This document shows, in pieces, positions 62,339-64,000 of a stretch of 64,000 nucleotides of DNA (its first letter is position 1; every line of letters starts with the position of its first letter). Below the pieces are notes generated by a model. The model was not told where the DNA came from. It was given only the letters and a program-made list of their open reading frames with translations, and made no database searches. This DNA comes from Sphingomonas sp. LY54 (GTDB lineage Bacteria > Pseudomonadota > Alphaproteobacteria > Sphingomonadales > Sphingomonadaceae), in assembly GCF_035594035.1 (NCBI RefSeq), contig NZ_CP141588.1, positions 2,324,501 through 2,388,500 of the forward strand. Reading direction: 5' to 3'. The position numbers were made by a program, and so were the translations under genes.

Positions 62339-62874
62339 GCCTCGGCGCGCCGATGGCGGACGGCGCGCTCCGCCTCGAACCGCTGGCCGAGCCGCACCGC
62401 GACGCGCTGCGCGAGGCCTGCGCCGAGGACCGCGAGATCTGGGCGATCTACGCCATTCCCTATGGGCCCGAACATTTCGATGCGAGCTTCGACGCCCTCG
62501 TCGCGCGGCCCAACGGCTGCGCCTTCGCGATCTTGCTGGACGAACGCGTGGTCGGCATGAGCGCCTATATTGGCATCGAGCCGGAACGCGGCGTGCTCGA
62601 GATCGGCAATACCTATTATGTGCCCACGCTGCGCGGCAGCGGCATCAACCGCCGGGTCAAGGATCTGATGATCGCGCGGGCGATCGCGTGCGGCTTCCGC
62701 CGCATCGAGTTCCGCGTAGATGCCCGCAACAAGCGGTCCCAGGCGGCGATGGCGAAGCTCGGCAGCGTGCGCGAAGGCGTGATCCGGCAGGAACGGATCA
62801 CGTGGACCGGCCATGTCCGCGACACAATCCTCTTCTCGATCCTGGCGGACGAATGGCCCTCCACGGCTGGCTGA
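62335..62874 (+). CDS. GNAT-family N-acetyltransferase
   Basis: A 179-residue protein starting at GTG within the rbfA stop. Its acetyl-CoA-binding core is [20 protein letters not shown], with [15 protein letters not shown] before and [20 protein letters not shown] after, matching the ribosomal-protein-modifying RimJ/RimL-like branch. The target is unknown; insertion in the operon between rbfA and truB is a lineage-specific arrangement to my knowledge. It overlaps the truB start by 22 bases. Confidence 0.85.
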   Translation: MSLGAPMADGALRLEPLAEPHRDALREACAEDREIWAIYAIPYGPEHFDASFDALVARPNGCAFAILLDERVVGMSAYIGIEPERGVLEIGNTYYVPTLRGSGINRRVKDLMIARAIACGFRRIEFRVDARNKRSQAAMAKLGSVREGVIRQERITWTGHVRDTILFSILADEWPSTAG

Positions 62875-63764
62875 TCGTCGACAAGCCGCTCGGGCCCGGC
62901 TCGACCCAGATCGTGTCGGCGGTGAAGCGCGCGCTGAAGGCGGGCGGCTATCCCAAGATGAAGGTCGGCCATGGCGGCACGCTCGATCCGCTGGCGAGTG
63001 GCGTGCTGCCGGTCGCGCTCGGCGAGGCGACCAAGCTGTCGGGCCGCATGCTCGACGCCGACAAGATCTACGAATTCACGATCGGCTTCGGCGCCGAGAC
63101 TTCGACGCTCGACGGGGAAGGGGAGGTGGTCGCCACCTCCGACGTTCGCCCCACTCTGGCGGCGCTGGAGGCGGCGCTGCCGCTCTTCACCGGCCCGATC
63201 GAGCAGGTGCCGCCGGCTTATTCGGCGCTGATGGTCGACGGCAAACGCGCCTACGACCGCGCCCGCGCCGGCGAGCAGGTCGAAATGAAGACCCGCGCGG
63301 TGACGGTGCACGAACTATCTCTCCGTCATCCCCGCGAAAGCGGGGATGACGGAGAGGAGCTGGACTCCGTCACGCTCATCGCACGTGTCTCCAAGGGCAC
63401 CTACATCCGCTCGCTCGCCCGCGACATCGCCCGCGCGGTCGGAACGCTCGGTTCGGTGACCATGCTGCGGCGGACGAAGGCCGGCCCGTTCACTCTGGAG
63501 GGAGCGATTTCGCTGGACAAATTGGCCGATCTCGGCCATGCGCGCCAGCTAGAACAGGCACTCTTGCCGTTGACGGCAGGGCTGGACGACATCCCGGCTC
63601 TACCCGTCGCCCCCGATCAGGCAAGGCTGCTCCGCCAGGGGCAGAAAGTGATCGGGATTGCCGCACAGCCAGGGCACTACCTTGCGACCGACCAGTCTGT
63701 TCCGGTTGCGCTGGTGGAGCTTTCCGAGGGCGAACTTCGGGTGGTGCGCGGCTTCAACCTCTAG
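62853..63764 (+). CDS. truB: tRNA pseudouridine(55) synthase
   Basis: A 303-residue enzyme that modifies U55 of tRNAs. The catalytic Asp45 lies in GHGGTLDPLASGVLPVALGE. Other typical parts are PPAYSALMVDGKRAYDRARA and SKGTYIRSLARDIARAVGTL, followed by a C-terminal PUA-like domain. The start at 62853 overlaps the GNAT gene by 22 bases. Codons 156-168 (bases 63319-63356) consist of a perfect palindromic repeat sequence that reads in-frame as LRHPRESGDDG within an exposed loop; the flanking sequence keeps the frame, so the protein should tolerate it. Confidence 0.93.
   Translation: MALHGWLIVDKPLGPGSTQIVSAVKRALKAGGYPKMKVGHGGTLDPLASGVLPVALGEATKLSGRMLDADKIYEFTIGFGAETSTLDGEGEVVATSDVRPTLAALEAALPLFTGPIEQVPPAYSALMVDGKRAYDRARAGEQVEMKTRAVTVHELSLRHPRESGDDGEELDSVTLIARVSKGTYIRSLARDIARAVGTLGSVTMLRRTKAGPFTLEGAISLDKLADLGHARQLEQALLPLTAGLDDIPALPVAPDQARLLRQGQKVIGIAAQPGHYLATDQSVPVALVELSEGELRVVRGFNL
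63319..63356. repeat. palindromic repeat inside the truB coding sequence
   Basis: CTCTCCGTCATCCCCGC (63319-63335) and its exact complement (63340-63356) form a 17-base-pair stem closed by a GAAA tetraloop. The CGTCATCCCCGCGAAAGCGG motif is the same kind of element found in intergenic REP-like repeats of proteobacteria, but here it lies within truB and is translated. Confidence 0.85.
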
Positions 63765-63780
63765 TTTGAAAGGAAGACGA

Positions 63781-64000
63781 TGTCGGTTAGCATCGAGCGC
63801 AAGCAGGAAATCATCAACGACAACGCCCGCAAGTCGGGCGACACCGGATCCCCCGAGGTCCAGGTCGCGATCCTCACGGAGCGCATCACCAATCTCACCG
63901 AGCACTTCAAGACCCACGCCAAGGACAATCATAGCCGGCGCGGTCTGCTGATGCTGGTCAACAAGCGCCGCTCGCTTCTGGATTATCTCCGGAAGACCGA
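63781..64000 (+). CDS. rpsO: 30S ribosomal protein S15 (3' end outside the window)
   Basis: The first 73 codons of a ribosomal protein of about 89 residues: [20 protein letters not shown], then [20 protein letters not shown] and [20 protein letters not shown], as expected for S15. It starts after an AAGGAAGA ribosome binding site, 16 bases beyond truB. The usual S15-binding leader structure could not be confirmed in the short gap. Confidence 0.96.

Overview
The window is GC-rich chromosomal DNA (about two-thirds G+C by eye). Gene content points to a sphingomonad-type alphaproteobacterium (order Sphingomonadales): a TonB-receptor-centred peptide/amino-acid catabolic island, tightly overlapping ATGA gene junctions, palindromic intergenic (REP-like) elements and the rimP-nusA-ylxR-infB-rbfA-truB-rpsO translation operon. 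No tRNA, rRNA, CRISPR array, integrase or transposase was seen.

Layout. (1) 1-3.9 kb: the 3' end of an asparagine synthase gene overlapping a GMC-type oxidoreductase, then on the other strand a CDP-alcohol phosphotransferase with an unusual N-terminal half. (2) 4.2-7.4 kb: an exported TraB/ChaN-like (DUF5694-type) protein, a decayed CHASE3-sensor remnant and an APC permease. (3) 7.6-17.1 kb: a catabolic island with a minus-strand unit (amidohydrolase, ALDH7-type aldehyde dehydrogenase, exported TPR protein) divergent from a plus-strand unit (TonB receptor, XRE-cupin regulator, Tat-type dipeptidase homologue, second TPR protein). TAGGAA/TTCCTA palindromes sit in the divergent promoter. (4) 17.3-25.2 kb: a compact virB2-3-4-6-8-9-10-11 type IV secretion operon without virB1, virB5, virB7, virD4 or a relaxase. 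(5) 25.3-36.5 kb: a signalling island with two PilZ proteins, two OmpW-like proteins, an alpha-oxoamine synthase, a CheY-like regulator, two divergently transcribed six-TM histidine kinases, a hybrid kinase with two receiver domains, another response regulator and a GGDEF-EAL protein. This arrangement recalls the Cqs/Lqs alpha-hydroxyketone signalling systems and is the best candidate here for an undescribed system. (6) 36.6-40.9 kb: a soluble MCP-like protein, two nucleotidyltransferases, a HIT protein and a second copy of the unusual CDP-alcohol phosphotransferase, probably a polar-lipid headgroup or phosphodiester pathway. (7) 41-47 kb: histidine utilisation (hutH, hutU, hutI and divergent hutG) plus a flavin reductase. 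(8) 47-56.4 kb: a double aspartic protease, VOC protein, lnt, metK, trmB, PQQ-type sugar dehydrogenase, a type III PKS/isoprenylcysteine-type methyltransferase pair, a lipoprotein and a CPBP protease. (9) 56.4 kb to the end: rimP-nusA-ylxR-infB-rbfA-GNAT-truB-rpsO, preceded by a promoter and a terminator-like hairpin that may be an attenuator.

How the genes fit together. The region 3 genes could import small peptides or modified amino acids (TonB receptor, permease), cleave them in the periplasm (amidohydrolase, dipeptidase homologue) and oxidise a resulting semialdehyde (ALDH7), under a cupin-type sensor. Region 5 would couple an endogenous signal to c-di-GMP turnover and PilZ effectors. Regions 1 and 6 share a paralogous membrane transferase that may build a related lipid or polymer headgroup. 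Functions are inferred from recognisable family motifs only; no database search was run.
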